Below, one piece after another: positions 16,340-24,659 of a stretch of DNA of 64,000 nucleotides. The notes beneath the pieces were generated by a model. The model did no database searches. It had not been told where the DNA came from and saw nothing but the letters and a program-made list of their open reading frames with translations. The translations under genes and the position numbers were made by a program. Within the stretch, counting starts at the first letter, position 1. Each line of letters begins with the position of its first letter. This DNA comes from Deltaproteobacteria bacterium Ga0077550 (GTDB taxonomy: Bacteria > Myxococcota_A > Polyangia > Nannocystales > Nannocystaceae): positions 29,708-93,707 of the forward strand of contig LNFB01000261.1 in NCBI GenBank assembly GCA_001464385.1. The letters are read 5' to 3'.

Positions 16340-16938
16340 GATGGCTCTCCCCAGCGCCGCACGAGCGGCAGCGGCAGTCCGGCGCGATCGAGCGCGCGGA
16401 CGACCACGGTGTCGACGGCGCCCTCGAGCGAGGTGACGCCGCTGTAGAACGATGGAATCGCGGGCAGGATGATCGCGCCGGCCTCGGTGGCCGCGACCAT
16501 GTTGCGCAGGTGCACCAGCGACAGCGGGGTCTCGCGCACCAGCAGGATCAACGTGCGACGCTCCTTGAGCGCGACCTCGCAGGCGCGGCTGCACAGATCG
16601 CCGCCGCCGCCGTGGGCGACGCGGGCCAGCGTGCTCATCGAGCACGGCGCGACGATGACGGCGTCGGGCGGGCTCGAGCCCGAGGCGAACGGCGCCGAGA
16701 AGTCGTGGGCGTCCCAGCGGCGCGTGCCTTCGATCGCCGCGGGCATGGGCTCGCCGAGCTCCTGCGACCACACCAGCTCGGCGTTCGCGGTCGCGACCCA
16801 GTGCACGTCGAGGCCCGGGTCGGCCGCGACGCCGGGGATCGACCCGCTGCGCGCCGCCGACAGCACGCTCAGCAGACGTCGGGGATAGATCGAGCCCGAG
16901 GCCCCGCTGATGGCGACGACGATGTGCTTCGCGCTCAC
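16336..16938 (-). CDS. ubiX: UbiX-family flavin prenyltransferase
   Basis: 200 aa, normal length. It starts at a GTG overlapping the ubiE stop. Family blocks are VVAISGASGSIYPRRLL (FMN-binding), PCSMSTLARVAHGGGGDL, ALKERRTLILLVRETPLSLVHL and MVAATEAGAIILPAIPSFY. It makes prenylated FMN, the cofactor of UbiD decarboxylases. The matching UbiD is encoded at 24660. In futalosine-type organisms UbiX/UbiD homologues (also called MqnM/MqnL) decarboxylate the late intermediate. Confidence 0.93.
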   Translation of the reverse strand: MSAKHIVVAISGASGSIYPRRLLSVLSAARSGSIPGVAADPGLDVHWVATANAELVWSQELGEPMPAAIEGTRRWDAHDFSAPFASGSSPPDAVIVAPCSMSTLARVAHGGGGDLCSRACEVALKERRTLILLVRETPLSLVHLRNMVAATEAGAIILPAIPSFYSGVTSLEGAVDTVVVRALDRAGLPLPLVRRWGEPS

Positions 16939-17717
16939 GTCGGGCCCCGGGTGGCGCGCACGATCGACGCGATGCCGAACGTGAGCGACTCGGCCGACAC
17001 GTCGACGAAGCCCGCGGCCTCGAGACGCGCGGCGTACTCGTCGGTGCTGTCGAACTTGCCGATGCTGCGCGGCAGGTACTGGTACGCCTCGCGATCGCCG
17101 GTGACCGCCCAGCCGACCCACGGCAGGACGCCGCGGTTGTAGACCGCGTGGACGATCTTGGTGGTGAGCCGGTGCGGGCGGAAGAAGTCGAGCACCACCA
17201 GCTTGCCGCCGGGTCGCAGCACGCGGGCCTGCTCGGCGGTCGCCCGCGCGAGGTCCGAGAGGTTGCGGATCCCGAAGGCGCAGAAGATCGCGTCGCACTC
17301 GCCGTCGCCGAGCGGCAGCGCGTGGGCGTCCATCACCCGGGTCTCGATGCGCTCGCCCGCGGCGCCGACGAGCTTGGTGCGGCCCGCCTCGAGCATCGGC
17401 GCGACGAAGTCGCCGGCGACCAGCCGCGCGGTGGGGAAGCGCTCGTGGATCGCGATGGTGCTGTCGAGCGTGCCGGCGCACAGGTCGAGTCCGACGGCGG
17501 TGCGGGAGGCGGGCACGTGCGAGAGCAGGTCGGCGACGGCGCGACGACGCCAGCGCACATCGATGCCCAGGCTCATCACCCGGTTCGCGCGGTCGTAGCC
17601 GTGGGCGATGCGGCCGAACATGCGCTGGACCTGCGCGCCGTGGTCGTCGACGACGGCGATCGCGGATGCGGGTCCCGACGCGGGTCCGGAGGCCACGACA
17701 GGGGTCACTTCGTTCAT
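16935..17717 (-). CDS. ubiE: Demethylmenaquinone C-methyltransferase (UbiE/MenG family)
   Basis: 260 aa from the ATG at 17717 (GAGG upstream, ATGA overlap with the preceding gene). UbiE signatures are VQRMFGRIAHGYDRANRVMSLGID, the SAM-binding LDLCAGTLDSTI, FCAFGIRNLSD, and LVVLDFFRPH. The C-terminal block YQYLPRSIGKFDSTDEY also matches UbiE. It adds the final methyl group to demethylmenaquinone. The N-terminal ~20 residues are Ala/Pro/Ser-rich and dispensable-looking. Confidence 0.93.
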   Translation of the reverse strand: MNEVTPVVASGPASGPASAIAVVDDHGAQVQRMFGRIAHGYDRANRVMSLGIDVRWRRRAVADLLSHVPASRTAVGLDLCAGTLDSTIAIHERFPTARLVAGDFVAPMLEAGRTKLVGAAGERIETRVMDAHALPLGDGECDAIFCAFGIRNLSDLARATAEQARVLRPGGKLVVLDFFRPHRLTTKIVHAVYNRGVLPWVGWAVTGDREAYQYLPRSIGKFDSTDEYAARLEAAGFVDVSAESLTFGIASIVRATRGPT

Positions 17718-18781
17718 CGGGTCCTCCGCACGACGTACGTCGCGATCTGCTCGAGGGCGGTGCGCGCCCGCGATGCGGGTAGGGCAGAGAGGGCCGCGCA
17801 GGCCCGCTCGGCGTGCTGCTGGGCCACACGGGCGGCCTGCGGCAGCGCGTCGCTCGACACCACCGCGTCGAACAGCGCGTCGGCCGTGCCCGCGGGCATC
17901 GGCGACGGCCCCTGCAGCGCGAGGCGAACGCGGGCGTGCAGCCGCGGATCGGCCTCGCACGCGAGGATGATCGGCAGCGTCATCTTGCCGTCGCGGAGAT
18001 CCTGACCCGGCTCCTTGCCGGTCTCGCCCGGCTGGCCCTCGCGGTGGCCGCCCTCGGCGGGGTGGAAGTCGAGGACGTCGTCGGCGATCTGGAACGCGAA
18101 CCCGAGCTCGTTGCCGTAGACGGTGAGCGCCTCGACGAGCCGGCGATCGGGCAGGCCGGCGACGCTGCTGCACCAGGCGACCAGCGCGGCCGTCTTGCGA
18201 TCGATGACCATCGCGTAGCGCTCGCGATCGAGGGTGTGGTCGCCGCACGCCTGCAGCTGGGCCACCTCGCCCTCGGCCATGCGCGTCACCGTGTCCGACA
18301 TCGTGCGGACCGCCCCGATGTCGCCCGTGGCGCTCACGGCCTGCAGCGCGCGGGCGAGGCAGTAGTCGCCGACGAGCACCGCCATGCCGTTGCCGTAGTG
18401 CATGCGCGCCGTGGGACGGCCGCGGCGGAACTCGCCGCGATCGATCACGTCGTCGTGCAGCAGCGTCGCGGTGTGCAGCAGCTCGCCGACCGCCGCGACG
18501 GTGATGCGGGCCGGCGCGCGGTACTCGGCCGCGCACGCGCACAGGGCGGTGAGCAGCGGCCGGAACCGCTTGCCCCCGGCGAAGGCGAGGTGACCCCCGA
18601 CATCCGGGATGATCGCGACCGACGATTGCAGCAGCCGACCGAGCTCGCGCTCGGCGAGCTCGAGATCGTCGGCGACCAGCGCCAACGCCTCGAACAACAG
18701 CCCTGCCGCCCCGGGGTGGGGCGGCGGCTCGGGTGGGAAGGGAGCGGCAGTTGCCGCCAATTCACGGGCCGACTCGGACAT
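17714..18781 (-). CDS. Polyprenyl diphosphate synthase
   Basis: 355 aa trans-prenyltransferase. The first Asp-rich motif is LLHDDVIDRGEFRRGRPT (Asp110, 111, 114), the second IADDVLDF near residue 230, and GGKRFRP binds the diphosphate. No bulky residues block the chain at the positions before the first motif, so a medium-to-long product is expected. Chain length cannot be read from the sequence. In this operon it supplies the side chain for the UbiA-type transferase. Its first 20 nt overlap the end of the regulator gene. Confidence 0.92.
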   Translation of the reverse strand: MSESARELAATAAPFPPEPPPHPGAAGLLFEALALVADDLELAERELGRLLQSSVAIIPDVGGHLAFAGGKRFRPLLTALCACAAEYRAPARITVAAVGELLHTATLLHDDVIDRGEFRRGRPTARMHYGNGMAVLVGDYCLARALQAVSATGDIGAVRTMSDTVTRMAEGEVAQLQACGDHTLDRERYAMVIDRKTAALVAWCSSVAGLPDRRLVEALTVYGNELGFAFQIADDVLDFHPAEGGHREGQPGETGKEPGQDLRDGKMTLPIILACEADPRLHARVRLALQGPSPMPAGTADALFDAVVSSDALPQAARVAQQHAERACAALSALPASRARTALEQIATYVVRRTR

Positions 18782-19376
18782 CTTGCCCCCAGTGCCGCAG
18801 CAGGGCCGGAAACCGGGCGGCCTGCTGGGCGATGGACGAAAGCAACCCCGACAGGCGGTGTCGGGAGACGAAGGCGTCGAGGAATCGACGCCCCAACTCG
18901 AAGAAGTCGTGCAACTGCACCATGCGACCGCGGGCGAAGGCCACCGCGGGGGAGGCCGGGGCGTCGCCGACCTGCGCGTCGGCGAGGAGATCGAGGATCT
19001 TGCGGACGCGGAGGATGGCGTCGTCGACCTGGGCCCGCTCGCGCCGGCGCATGACGCCGGTGATGATCTGCCAGAAGTCGGTCTGGGCCACGAACTCGCG
19101 CCCCTGACGGTCCACGACGCCCCAGTGTTGCAGCGAGGAGAGCGTCATGCTGACGGACCCCGCGCTCACGCCGAGCCGCGCGCGGATCTCCGCGTGGCCC
19201 AGCGGCTCGGGCGACAGGAACAGCAGCCCGAAGACCCGGCCCTGCGTCCGGGTGAAGCCCCAGAACGCGGCGATGTTGCCGAACACCTCGGCGAGCTCGT
19301 CCTGGGCCCGCACGAGGATCGGATCGGCCTCGGGGGAGGCCGTGGGCGCCGGATCGCTGTCTCCAGTTCGTTTCAA
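18762..19376 (-). CDS. GbsR/MarR-family transcriptional regulator of the menaquinone operon
   Basis: 204 aa if translation begins at the TTG at 19376. A GTG at 19313 (VRAQDELAEVF) is an alternative start. A winged-helix region covers about residues 40-110 (TRTQGRVFGLLFLSPEPLGHAEIRARLGVSAGSVSMTLSSLQHWGVVDR), the GbsR-like layout. The C-terminal helices (VRKILDLLADAQ, FFELGRRFLDAF) suit dimerisation. It is the first gene of a long minus-strand operon. A promoter (19397-19425) and a 13-nt palindrome (19371-19383) lie at its start, so autoregulation of the whole operon is likely. The effector is unknown. Confidence 0.85.
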   Translation of the reverse strand: MKRTGDSDPAPTASPEADPILVRAQDELAEVFGNIAAFWGFTRTQGRVFGLLFLSPEPLGHAEIRARLGVSAGSVSMTLSSLQHWGVVDRQGREFVAQTDFWQIITGVMRRRERAQVDDAILRVRKILDLLADAQVGDAPASPAVAFARGRMVQLHDFFELGRRFLDAFVSRHRLSGLLSSIAQQAARFPALLRHWGQDVRVGP

Positions 19377-19383
19377 ATTGAAA
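19371..19383. promoter_or_regulatory. Palindromic operator candidate TTTCAA-A-TTGAAA
   Basis: Perfect 6+6 inverted repeat with a 1-nt centre, AT-rich in a ~70% GC context. It lies about +8 to +20 relative to the predicted start point of the menaquinone operon and overlaps the TTG start of its regulator. This is a fitting place for a repressor. Confidence 0.6.
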
Positions 19384-19396
19384 TGAACCCGACGGG

Positions 19397-19425
19397 GACT
19401 TACCCCCTGGCCACGGCCCTGTCAA
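19397..19425 (-). promoter_or_regulatory. Promoter of the regulator-menaquinone operon
   Basis: On the minus strand: a consensus TTGACA (19425-19420), a 17-nt spacer and TAAGTC (19402-19397). The predicted start point is near 19390, just upstream of the palindrome. It is divergent from the protease gene. Confidence 0.65.
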
Positions 19426-19449
19426 ACCTGGAAATCGCGGCCCGCCTGC

Positions 19450-19455
19450 TACGGT
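19450..19455 (+). promoter_or_regulatory. Putative -10 (TACGGT) of the protease gene
   Basis: TACGGT ends 12 nt before the ATG at 19467, with no Shine-Dalgarno between. Confidence 0.35.
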
Positions 19456-19466
19456 ATGCCGGCGCC

Positions 19467-20864
19467 ATGCAGGGCCCCGCACCCAAGGTCGCGACCGTCG
19501 CCCGACGTCCGGGGTGGATCGCCGCGAGCGCGGGCCTCGCCGGCGTCGTCCTGGGCGCGGTGGCGGTGATGCTGGGTCAGGGCAGTCGTCCCCCCGCGCC
19601 GGCGCCGGTCGTCACGCCCCACGTGGTCGCGGTGCCGGACCCCGCACCGACGCTCGCCGATGCGGTCGCGCAGACCCGTGCCAGCGTGGTCTCGCTGCGC
19701 ACGCCCACCGGGGCCGGGGCGGGCGTCATCGTCGATCCCGCGGGCTGGGTGGTCACCAACCTCCACGTGGTCGGCGATGCGGCGCCCGGCGACGGCGAGA
19801 CGACCGTGCGCGCCCGCTTCGCCAACGGTCGCGAGCTCGCGGCGGTCATCGTCGTGGCGGATCGCGACGAGGACCTCGCGGTGCTGCGGCTGGTCGGTGA
19901 CGAGGGCGAGCTGTTCGCCGCCGCGACGATGGGCGAGTCCGCCGCTCTCCGGGTCGGCGAGTCGGTGTTCGCGATCGGCAACCCTCGCGGCCTGTCGCAC
20001 TCGGTCAGCGCGGGGATCGTGTCGGCCGTCGACCGGCCGGCCGGCAACGGCGCGAGCGTGCCGCTGCTGCAGCTCGACGCGTCGATCAACGTCGGGAACT
20101 CGGGCGGTCCCCTGTTCACCCTCGACGGCCGCCTCGTCGGCCTGGTCGCCGCCCGCGATCGCGCCGCGGAGGGCATCGCGTTCGCGCTGCCGATCGATCA
20201 TGTCCACGGGTTCCTGCGCGCGGTGACCGACGCCGGCGGACGCCGCTCTGGGGCGCTGGGCATCCAGCTGGGCCTCGATCGCGCGGTGCCGCCCTCGGTG
20301 AAGCAGCTCGGCTACGAGGCTGGGCTGGTCGTCGCCCAGGTGCTCGACGGGGGCGCAGCGGCGAAGGCCGGCCTGCGCGACGGCGACGTGGTCGTCGAGG
20401 TCCGCGGCGCGCGGCTCGACGCGATGGCCACCGAGCCCGCCGCCCTGGGCCGCTGGTTCATCGACTCGGTCCGCGCGACGTTCCCCGGGGAGCGACTCGA
20501 GCTCGCCCTGGTCCGCGACGGTGAGGTGCAGCGCCTCGCGGTCGAGATGGGCGCGGCCTCCGATCGCGAGCAGGCGTTCATCGACGCCGAGGTGGTGCTC
20601 GGCGTCCAGCTCGACCGCAAGGCGACCCGGCCGACGGTGGTCGACGCCGTCGGCTCGCGCGGCCTCGGGCGCTATGGACCGAGCCTCCGCGGCAGCGTGG
20701 TCGTGGGACTGCTCGGGCGGGACGTGGCCGACCTCGACGGGCTCGGGAGCCTGCTCGGCGAGCTCCGGGCGGTGGTCCGCCGCGGCAAGGGTGATCTCAT
20801 CGCCTGGATCCGCCTGCGCGAACCATCGGGCCACGAGACGGTGCTGCCGATTACCATCGAGTAG
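19467..20864 (+). CDS. HtrA/DegP-like membrane-anchored serine protease with PDZ domain
   Basis: 465 aa. One N-terminal transmembrane or signal-anchor segment (residues ~17-37) and a Pro-rich stretch precede a trypsin-like domain with the full triad: His100 (TNLHVVGD), Asp136 (DEDLAVL) and Ser212 (NVGNSGGPLF). A PDZ domain follows (about residues 265-355: GYEAGLVVAQVLDGGAAAKAGLRDGDVVVEV). A second, less conserved ~100-residue region ends the protein and may be a degenerate PDZ. It probably acts in periplasmic protein quality control. It is divergent from the menaquinone operon. Confidence 0.88.
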   Translation: MQGPAPKVATVARRPGWIAASAGLAGVVLGAVAVMLGQGSRPPAPAPVVTPHVVAVPDPAPTLADAVAQTRASVVSLRTPTGAGAGVIVDPAGWVVTNLHVVGDAAPGDGETTVRARFANGRELAAVIVVADRDEDLAVLRLVGDEGELFAAATMGESAALRVGESVFAIGNPRGLSHSVSAGIVSAVDRPAGNGASVPLLQLDASINVGNSGGPLFTLDGRLVGLVAARDRAAEGIAFALPIDHVHGFLRAVTDAGGRRSGALGIQLGLDRAVPPSVKQLGYEAGLVVAQVLDGGAAAKAGLRDGDVVVEVRGARLDAMATEPAALGRWFIDSVRATFPGERLELALVRDGEVQRLAVEMGAASDREQAFIDAEVVLGVQLDRKATRPTVVDAVGSRGLGRYGPSLRGSVVVGLLGRDVADLDGLGSLLGELRAVVRRGKGDLIAWIRLREPSGHETVLPITIE

Positions 20865-20957
20865 CGGTGCGTCGTCGCCCGGCCGCATCGACGTATCGTG
20901 GGTTGCCGACGCGCCCCGCTCTGTGAGCCCGACGGCTGGGGCTCGCGGGCCCCATGG

Positions 20958-20984
20958 GGAAGTTCCCGAAGGAATCGGTGAACC
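20958..20984 (+). promoter_or_regulatory. Promoter-like element shared with the second haem-lipoprotein locus
   Basis: GGAAGTT at 20958 and CGGTGAACC at 20976-20984. The same pair (GGAACTT, CGGTGAACC) occurs with the same 18-nt offset at 40662-40688, upstream of a paralogous gene. GGAAC-type -35 elements are typical of ECF sigma factors. Assignment to ECF is inference. Confidence 0.45.
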
Positions 20985-21023
20985 ACGTGCGTCGATGTCC
21001 CACCTAAGGCGGAGACCTCGACC

Positions 21024-22634
21024 ATGGCCCGCACGCTCCGCACCGCCCTCTGCCTCGCGCTGTTCACGAACTCCCTGGCCTGCGACGAGGCGGGCGACGA
21101 GGGCGGCGTCGGCGGGGCCGGGGGCAAGGGCGACGACCTGACCGACTCGGGGATCTGCGCGGGCAAGGTCCTCGACAAGAGCGTCGGCGACGACGGCGAG
21201 GAGGAGGCCGATCTCTCCGAGCTCGGCGACGTCTTCGCCCGGCTGGTGCTGAACGCCGAGGGCGACGCCGACACCTGTCCCACGACCTACGGCGAGATCA
21301 TGGCCAAGCTCCGCGAGGTCGACACGGAGGGCTGCGAGGGCCCGACGGATGGCATCCGCTCCGCGGTGGTCAGCGAGACCGCCCAGGTGATGGGCAAGGC
21401 CGACAGCTACCGCGTCGTGACCACGCGCGAGTGCGGCGGTCGCTCGGCGTTCGAGCTGCTGTTCTCGACCTTCGGCGTCACGAGCACGCAGAAGACCCTG
21501 TCGGGCAACGTCGAGGTCATCGCCTTCGACAGCACCAAGAAGCTCTTCAACTACTACGAGGTCGTCGACGGCCAGATCAGCCACTTCGGCGACTCGACCC
21601 AGTACATGACGGCGGCCGGCGACGCGGCGCGGTGCAATGGCTGTCACCCCAACGGCATGCTCAACATGAAGGAGCTCGCCTCGCCGTGGACCCACTGGGA
21701 GGGTGACACCACGACGCCGGGCGCAGACGTCCTGGTCGACAAGCACGAGGACCTCGGCACCAAGACGGACGGCATCGAGCTCGAGGGCATCGTCGATTCC
21801 GGAAACGCCGCGATCATGGACGTCCGTGCGCGGACCCTGCTGGCGACCAACGACCTGAAGCAGGTCCTGCGGCCCCTGTTCTGCACCGTGCAGGTCAACC
21901 TCGAGAACGGCGCGTCGTCTCCCAACAGCACCCCGAGCGCGGTGCCCGGATCGGCGCTCGTCGACCCGCGCCTCACCTTCGGCAGCGTGAGCGTCTCGAA
22001 GGCCACCTACGACGCGACGCTGAAGGCCGCCAAGCAGAAGGTCGTCGGCAACGGCGGCGTGCAGCTGAAGAACAAGGCGGGCAAGGGCGTGGTCGACACC
22101 CACTTCCCGTTCATCTTCCCGGTCGTCTCGCGCGAGGACCAGAACTACATCGACAAGCTCATCGAGCTGAAGGTCATCGACGAGGACTTCAAGCAGGACG
22201 TCCTCGCCATCGACATGACGCGGCCGCTGTTCTCGGACGCGCGGTGCAAGCTCCTCGACGCCGCGCCGAGCCTCGGCAAGCTCACCACGAGCACCGGCAA
22301 GGCCATCAAGAGCCTGCCGAAGAAGATTCGCGACGGCTTCGTCGCGAAGCTGAAGACCGCGGCCGCCGGCACGCCCGAGGCCGAACTCGCCGGCTTCCTC
22401 GGCAACACCACCGACCAGACCGCACACGCCGACGCGGCCACCGCGTTCTTCACCGCCTGCGCTGCGCGGCCCGAGGCCGAGTTCTTCACCGACGCGAACA
22501 AGGCCGTGTCGCTGCTGCGCAACCAGGCCCGCGAACTCCAGGTGATGGAGTTCCCGGCGACCATGCCGGTCGACAGCCTGGACGTGCCGACGAGCGCCCG
22601 GCTGAACCCGACCACCTGCGTGCTCGAGCCGTAG
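21024..22634 (+). CDS. Family A secreted lipoprotein with one CxxCH haem-c motif (A1)
   Basis: 536 aa with a signal peptide ending near NSLAC (Cys20) and an acidic/Gly-rich start (GGKGDD). It has one haem-attachment motif CNGCH (residues 204-208) followed by MKELASPWTHW (215-225), a block shared by all four family A proteins in the window. Other shared blocks are CPTTYGEIMAKLR, FELLFSTFGV, EVIAFD..K.FNYYE, TRPLFSDARCKLLD and MEFPATM. The closest relative is the gene at 40741. A family B partner begins 57 nt downstream. It is predicted to be an exported, perhaps mono-haem, lipoprotein. I do not recognise a described family, and the redox role is inferred only from CxxCH. Confidence 0.75.
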   Translation: MARTLRTALCLALFTNSLACDEAGDEGGVGGAGGKGDDLTDSGICAGKVLDKSVGDDGEEEADLSELGDVFARLVLNAEGDADTCPTTYGEIMAKLREVDTEGCEGPTDGIRSAVVSETAQVMGKADSYRVVTTRECGGRSAFELLFSTFGVTSTQKTLSGNVEVIAFDSTKKLFNYYEVVDGQISHFGDSTQYMTAAGDAARCNGCHPNGMLNMKELASPWTHWEGDTTTPGADVLVDKHEDLGTKTDGIELEGIVDSGNAAIMDVRARTLLATNDLKQVLRPLFCTVQVNLENGASSPNSTPSAVPGSALVDPRLTFGSVSVSKATYDATLKAAKQKVVGNGGVQLKNKAGKGVVDTHFPFIFPVVSREDQNYIDKLIELKVIDEDFKQDVLAIDMTRPLFSDARCKLLDAAPSLGKLTTSTGKAIKSLPKKIRDGFVAKLKTAAAGTPEAELAGFLGNTTDQTAHADAATAFFTACAARPEAEFFTDANKAVSLLRNQARELQVMEFPATMPVDSLDVPTSARLNPTTCVLEP

Positions 22635-22691
22635 CGCACGACCTCGACTCCCCCGCCATCCCGACCTGCCTTGCCCACCCGGAATCACGCC

Positions 22692-23885
22692 ATGACCTTC
22701 CCCGCCCGCACCCTGTCCCGCGCCCTGCTGTTCGCCACCGCCTTCGCCTTCGGCGCCTGCGACGATGGCTCCGACGAGACCGAGGACGCCGCGGCGTGCA
22801 CCGACGCCGAGAAGTGCGACACCCCCGGCGGCTCGCAGCAGGAGCAGTGCCTCGCGCGCCAATCCGAGGTCCTGAACAGCTCGCAGCGCGGCTACACCCC
22901 GACCGCGATCCGCTGGGGCGCGGGCGATGTCGAGGGCGTCAACACCGTCAGCCAGGACGATCGCGGGCAGGAGTACACCGAGTACTTCGCGATCTTCCAG
23001 CCGCCCGGCGGCACCGAGGCGTTCGACCTCGGACGCCCGCTCTCGGAGACCTCCGGCGACGTCACCCCCAACGCGGTCTGCGTCGAGGGCGAGACCGGCC
23101 CGCAGTGCCGCACCACGATCACCACGGAGACGCTGAACAAGCTCGAGGACGATCCGACCGCGGTCGTCGGCGCGTGCGTGTTCACGTCGTGGCACGCCGA
23201 CGTCCCCGGCCCGCTGCCGTCGTGCGAGGGTGGCGAGTGTGGGGCCGACGCGACGCTGTTCGGCTTCCCGTTCACCGAGGAGTTCTTCCGCATGAAGATC
23301 TCCTTCAACTCGAACAGCGCCGCCGCCGATCTCGTGCAGAAGTGCCTCGACGGCAAGGCCCCCGCGCCGAAGAAGTGGTCGAACACCAAGGACCCGCTCA
23401 CCGAGCCCTTCTTCCGCGGCTGCATGCAGGTGCAGGGGCTCTACGGCACCGGCTGGCGCCGGTCCGATCCGTCGATCTGCGCCGCGATCAACCGCCTCGA
23501 CGAGTGCGGCTGCGGCATCCCGGGCGTCGCCCGCGAGGATCTCGCGACGGCGATCATCCCGCCCCAGCCCGCGCCCGACGGCTCGGTCACGCTGCGCGGA
23601 TTCCGGCTCGGCACCTGGGACGATCCCGAGGGCCTGCCCGGCGGCTGCACGTACCTCGAGACCGGCGACACGAGCCACACGCTGGTGAAGTGCGACCTCA
23701 CGGCCGGCGACGTGCTGCAGAACCTCAACGACCCCAAGGAGGTCTGTCGGCGCACCTACGGCCCGAACGTCGTCGTGCACGTTCCGATCGCCAAGGACGT
23801 CCTCCAGTGCAGCCCGAACAAGAAGACCAGCGCGGGCAAGACCTGCGGCGCGATGCCGTGGAACATCGGCCAGGAGAACGGCTAG
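22692..23885 (+). CDS. Family B Cys-rich lipoprotein (B1)
   Basis: 397 aa from the ATG at 22692. A TTG at 22671 is an in-frame alternative. The signal peptide ends FAFGAC. An acidic stretch leads to a C-x4-KCD motif, which is shared with other family A and B proteins. Conserved family B blocks are DDRGQEY.EYFA.FQPPGG, CVFTSWHADV, FRMKISFNSN, GWRRSDPSICAAINRLDECGC, FRLGTW and NDPKEVCRRTYGPNVVVHV. About fourteen Cys remain in the mature protein, most conserved with B2, so they probably form disulfides in the periplasm or outside. It is cotranscribed with A1. The function is unknown. Confidence 0.75.
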   Translation: MTFPARTLSRALLFATAFAFGACDDGSDETEDAAACTDAEKCDTPGGSQQEQCLARQSEVLNSSQRGYTPTAIRWGAGDVEGVNTVSQDDRGQEYTEYFAIFQPPGGTEAFDLGRPLSETSGDVTPNAVCVEGETGPQCRTTITTETLNKLEDDPTAVVGACVFTSWHADVPGPLPSCEGGECGADATLFGFPFTEEFFRMKISFNSNSAAADLVQKCLDGKAPAPKKWSNTKDPLTEPFFRGCMQVQGLYGTGWRRSDPSICAAINRLDECGCGIPGVAREDLATAIIPPQPAPDGSVTLRGFRLGTWDDPEGLPGGCTYLETGDTSHTLVKCDLTAGDVLQNLNDPKEVCRRTYGPNVVVHVPIAKDVLQCSPNKKTSAGKTCGAMPWNIGQENG

Positions 23886-23919
23886 ACAGGGCCGCGGCGC
23901 CCACGTAGCGTCGGCTCCG

Positions 23920-24609
23920 GTGCGACGCGCGTGGACCCTCGTCGTGGTGCTCGTCGGGTGCGGCGGCGACGATCGAGCCGCGTCTGCGCCGGCGCCGGTC
24001 GAGCCTCCAGCGGCCAGCGCCGTCGTCGAGGGCGATCCGCTGCTCGCCGAGGCGCGGCGCCAGGTCGCCGGCGGTGCGCTGGCGGCCGGGCCGCGCGCGG
24101 CGATCCTCGCCTCGGGCGCGCCGGTGCACGCGCGGGCGCGGGCGCTGCTCGCCGCGCTCGAGCCCGCCGCCGCACCGGCGCCTGCGAGCGCACCTCTGCC
24201 CGCCCCGACGACGCCGGTGTCGGCGCCCGAGGTGCCCGCGGTCGCCGTGGATCACAGGGCGCCACCCGAGCCCGCGGTCGCGAAGGTCGCGAAGCCGCGA
24301 CCGACGGTCGAGCGCTTGAGTCTCCGCACCACGGCCCGCGGCGCGTCGCTGTCGATCCACGCCGGCAGCGGCGTGCTCGTCGGCGTCGCCAATCAGCCCG
24401 AGACCGGCGTGGTGCGCCTCGTGCTCGACGACGTCGGTGCGGGCGCGAAGGTCCTCGGCGCGAGGCCCCAGGTCGACGGGGCCCGCGTGCGCGCGGTCGA
24501 GGCCGGGCCCCGCAGCGTCCGCATCACGCTGCAGCTCGAGCCCGGCTGGCGCTTCTCCGGCGTGCATCGCACCTCCACCGGCGCCCGCGTCGACCTCGTG
24601 GGGCCCTAA
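23920..24609 (+). CDS. AMIN-like lipoprotein
   Basis: 229 aa from a GTG at 23920. A TAGCGT hexamer ends 9 nt before it. The lipobox is LVGC (Cys14). Residues ~15-130 are Ala/Pro-rich and low in complexity. The last ~95 residues resemble an AMIN domain (SLSIHAGSGVLVGVANQPETGVVRLVLDDVGAG and RSVRITLQLEPGWRFSGVH), a fold that targets envelope proteins to septa or secretin complexes. No enzyme domain is attached. It probably sits in the outer membrane facing the periplasm. Confidence 0.65.
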   Translation: MRRAWTLVVVLVGCGGDDRAASAPAPVEPPAASAVVEGDPLLAEARRQVAGGALAAGPRAAILASGAPVHARARALLAALEPAAAPAPASAPLPAPTTPVSAPEVPAVAVDHRAPPEPAVAKVAKPRPTVERLSLRTTARGASLSIHAGSGVLVGVANQPETGVVRLVLDDVGAGAKVLGARPQVDGARVRAVEAGPRSVRITLQLEPGWRFSGVHRTSTGARVDLVGP

Positions 24610-24659
24610 AGGTCGACGGCCTCGCCAGATCCGTCGCCGTGCGCTAAGACCCCGGCGGC

